From: a bacterium
Lineage (GTDB): Bacteria > Spirochaetota > Spirochaetia > JABEVK01
Length of the DNA stretch: 7,157 bases
Assembly: GCA_021781625.1 (NCBI GenBank)
Contig: JAJXWL010000096.1
Location: 1 to 7,157 of the forward strand
Direction of reading: 5' to 3'
Shown here: piece by piece, positions 5,688 to 7,157 of the stretch
How the letters are laid out: each line of letters opens with the position of its first letter
Position numbering within the stretch: the stretch's first letter is position 1
Translations under genes and position numbers: made by a program
The notes under the pieces: generated by a model
What the model was told of the DNA's origin: nothing
The model's database searches: none
Seen by the model: only the letters and a program-made list of their open reading frames with translations

Positions 5688-7157
5688 GCTTCCTCCCCGG
5701 CGTGTTGTAAATGGGCTATTTCCCGAAAGATGCCTTCTTGGCGCATAAGTTCACTTGGGGTGCCGGCTTGGACAATATGGCCCGCGTCTAAGACAATCAC
5801 CCAATCACAACGTCTAAGTGTCGCCACTCGATGAGAAATTAAAATACTGGTGGTTCCTGCTCGTTCCTGACGCAGGTGCGCGACGATATTTTCTTCGGTT
5901 TCCACATCTACCGCCGAAAGGGCGTCGTCTAAGACCAAGATGGGGGCTCGTGCAGCCAAAGCACGGGAGAGGGCTAAGCGTTGTTTTTGACCCCCGGACA
6001 AGGTAACCCCCCGCTCTCCGAGGAGGGTGTCCCAGCCTTGAGAGAATCCGTCAAAATCTCGGTTTATGGTGGAAATTTCGGCCATTCGACGTAAAAAGGC
6101 TTCGTCTGCCCCAGGCGCGGCAAAAGCGAGGTTGTTCTTGATGCTATCCGAAAAAAGAAAGGTTGTTTGGGGAACAAGGGCAAAACAGTTTCGCAGAGCT
6201 TTTAAATCGTAGTCCCTGATGTCTTTCCCGTTGAGAAAGATCGTGCCAGGAGGCGGGTCGGCTAAACGGGGGGGGAGGTTAAACAAGCTAGATTTTCCAC
6301 TACCGATCTTGCCCAAGACACCTAAAAACGTTCCTTGGGGGATTTCTAAGTTCACATTGTGTAAAACAGGCTCGGTGTAGCCCCAAGTTAAGTTCCTAAA
6401 GCTAAGGTCAAAGCGCTCGGGCCGACCCAAAGCCTGTGCCGGAGACGTTATGCCTGGAGGGGTGTTGAGGATTTCGGCGATGCGCCTGAGACTGGCAGCT
6501 CCTCTTTGCAAAAGGTTTACGACCATTCCCGCACTCATTAACGGCCAAATTAACATCGAAAGGTACGTGAGGGAGGCGGTGAACTGACCCAAACTGAGCT
6601 TTCCGGCCATGACGGCTTGGCCGCCAAAGTATAACAGAAGCAGGGCAGATAAGCCCGAAAGGGCCGAAATCATGGGAAAAAAGAACCCCCAGAGTCGAAC
6701 TAATTTCATGTTGGCTTCTTTAAAGCGAGAGTTGGCCTCCCAAAAGGCTTTATCTTTTTCTGTTTCTAGGACGAAGGCCTTGATGACACGGTTGGCTGCT
6801 AAGTGCTCCTGAACAAAGGTGGATAATCCCGAATAGGCTTCTTGCACCCCCTTGAACAGCTTGCTGATTAACCCGCCAAACAACAAGATCAGAAGAGTGA
6901 TGATGGGAAGTGGACTGACAATGATGAGAGTCAGCAGGGGGTTCTGAGCAAATAGGATCACCAAAATAGAGCCCGATAGAAATACTGCGTCGGTAAAGGC
7001 CACTAAGGCAAACCCCACTGCCATTCGAATGGCTTCGAGGTCATTGGTAGCACGGGCTAATAAATCCCCCACTGTGGTTTGTTGGTAAAAAGAGGGGGGG
7101 AGAACGGTGAGGTGTGAAAAAAGTCTATCCCGAAGTTCTGCTTCAATGCGACGTGAC
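5684..7157 (-). CDS. ABC exporter half-transporter, degenerate subunit (N-terminus outside window)
   Basis: First gene of the exporter pair. The frame stays open through the window edge (SRRIEAELRDRLFSHL upstream of the internal GTG at 7072), so roughly the first 85-100 residues, with the first membrane helices, are missing. Numbering from that GTG, the membrane domain extends to about 205 and the NBD covers about 222-460. Seen are aromatic W230/Y232 near the A-loop, Walker A GKIGSGKSS (254-262, K260), Q302, perfect signature LSGGQ (358-362), Walker B ILVLDD (378-383), SAVD D-loop and switch H414. The residue after the Walker B Asp is Asp383 instead of the catalytic Glu, so ATP bound at this site should be hydrolysed poorly. 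Its LSGGQ would complete the active site of the partner. Such LDDxLSAVD subunits are typical of the BmrC/YheI type. After Walker A the usual NLxPRLYDP reads NLPPRLADP, a mild deviation. No transported substrate can be assigned. Confidence 0.95.
   Translation of the reverse strand, partial: SRRIEAELRDRLFSHLTVLPPSFYQQTTVGDLLARATNDLEAIRMAVGFALVAFTDAVFLSGSILVILFAQNPLLTLIIVSPLPIITLLILLFGGLISKLFKGVQEAYSGLSTFVQEHLAANRVIKAFVLETEKDKAFWEANSRFKEANMKLVRLWGFFFPMISALSGLSALLLLYFGGQAVMAGKLSLGQFTASLTYLSMLIWPLMSAGMVVNLLQRGAASLRRIAEILNTPPGITSPAQALGRPERFDLSFRNLTWGYTEPVLHNVNLEIPQGTFLGVLGKIGSGKSSLFNLPPRLADPPPGTIFLNGKDIRDYDLKALRNCFALVPQTTFLFSDSIKNNLAFAAPGADEAFLRRMAEISTINRDFDGFSQGWDTLLGERGVTLSGGQKQRLALSRALAARAPILVLDDALSAVDVETEENIVAHLRQERAGTTSILISHRVATLRRCDWVIVLDAGHIVQAGTPSELMRQEGIFREIAHLQHAGEEA
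5691..5696 (-). promoter_or_regulatory. Shine-Dalgarno site of the second ABC subunit
   Basis: Minus-strand GGAGGA inside GGGGAGGAAGC sits just ahead of the ATG at 5687, within the last codons (GEEA) of the upstream subunit. With the ATGA start/stop overlap it explains coupled, near-equal synthesis of the two subunits. Confidence 0.75.

Noticed and set aside
6268..6275. Run of eight G residues in the first ABC gene as a possible frameshift error
   Set aside because: The reading frame continues correctly on both sides through Walker A and the Q-loop, so the base count is consistent with an intact gene. Only a mild local change (NLPPRLADP) is seen.
1..7157. Defence system, biosynthetic cluster, CRISPR array, mobile element or RNA gene
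   Set aside because: No regularly spaced repeats, transposase or integrase motifs, tRNA-like cloverleaf or defence-type domains were seen on either strand; the coding space is filled by known families.

Overview
The window comes from a bacterium with near-balanced base composition that I cannot place taxonomically. Five protein-coding genes are clear. The first and last run off the window edges. A sixth, 82-codon reading frame is doubtful. I see no rRNA, tRNA, CRISPR array, insertion sequence, integrase or phage gene. The content is signalling, membrane lipid/quinone chemistry and export, and it looks chromosomal.

Left part (1-2926): a plus-strand sensor histidine kinase (membrane anchor, HAMP-like segment, PAS domain, HisKA/HATPase core) faces, tail to tail, a minus-strand response regulator made of a receiver domain and an HD-GYP domain. 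The pair reads as a possible two-component route from a sensory input to cyclic-di-GMP breakdown. The pairing is inferred from adjacency only. The kinase carries an insertion of about 100 residues inside its dimerisation/phosphotransfer domain. A small frame starts on the kinase stop codon (ATGA) and could be a translationally coupled microprotein or chance.

Middle (2927-3954): a 125-bp divergent spacer separates the HD-GYP gene from a plus-strand UbiA-superfamily prenyltransferase that most resembles MenA. On the minus strand the spacer holds a good sigma-70-like promoter placed so close to the ATG that the HD-GYP mRNA may be leaderless.

Right part (3933-7157): two minus-strand ABC half-transporters overlap by ATGA. 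They form a typical heterodimeric exporter: the upstream subunit has a degenerate Walker B (Asp for the catalytic Glu) with a perfect LSGGQ, while the downstream subunit has a full Walker B with an altered LSAGQ signature. The downstream gene overlaps the prenyltransferase gene by 22 bp, tail to tail.

Overall the window is made of known families. The points worth a second look are the kinase insertion, the small ATGA-coupled frame, the possible leaderless start and the GYP-to-GYQ change in the HD-GYP protein. I did not find a convincing new system.
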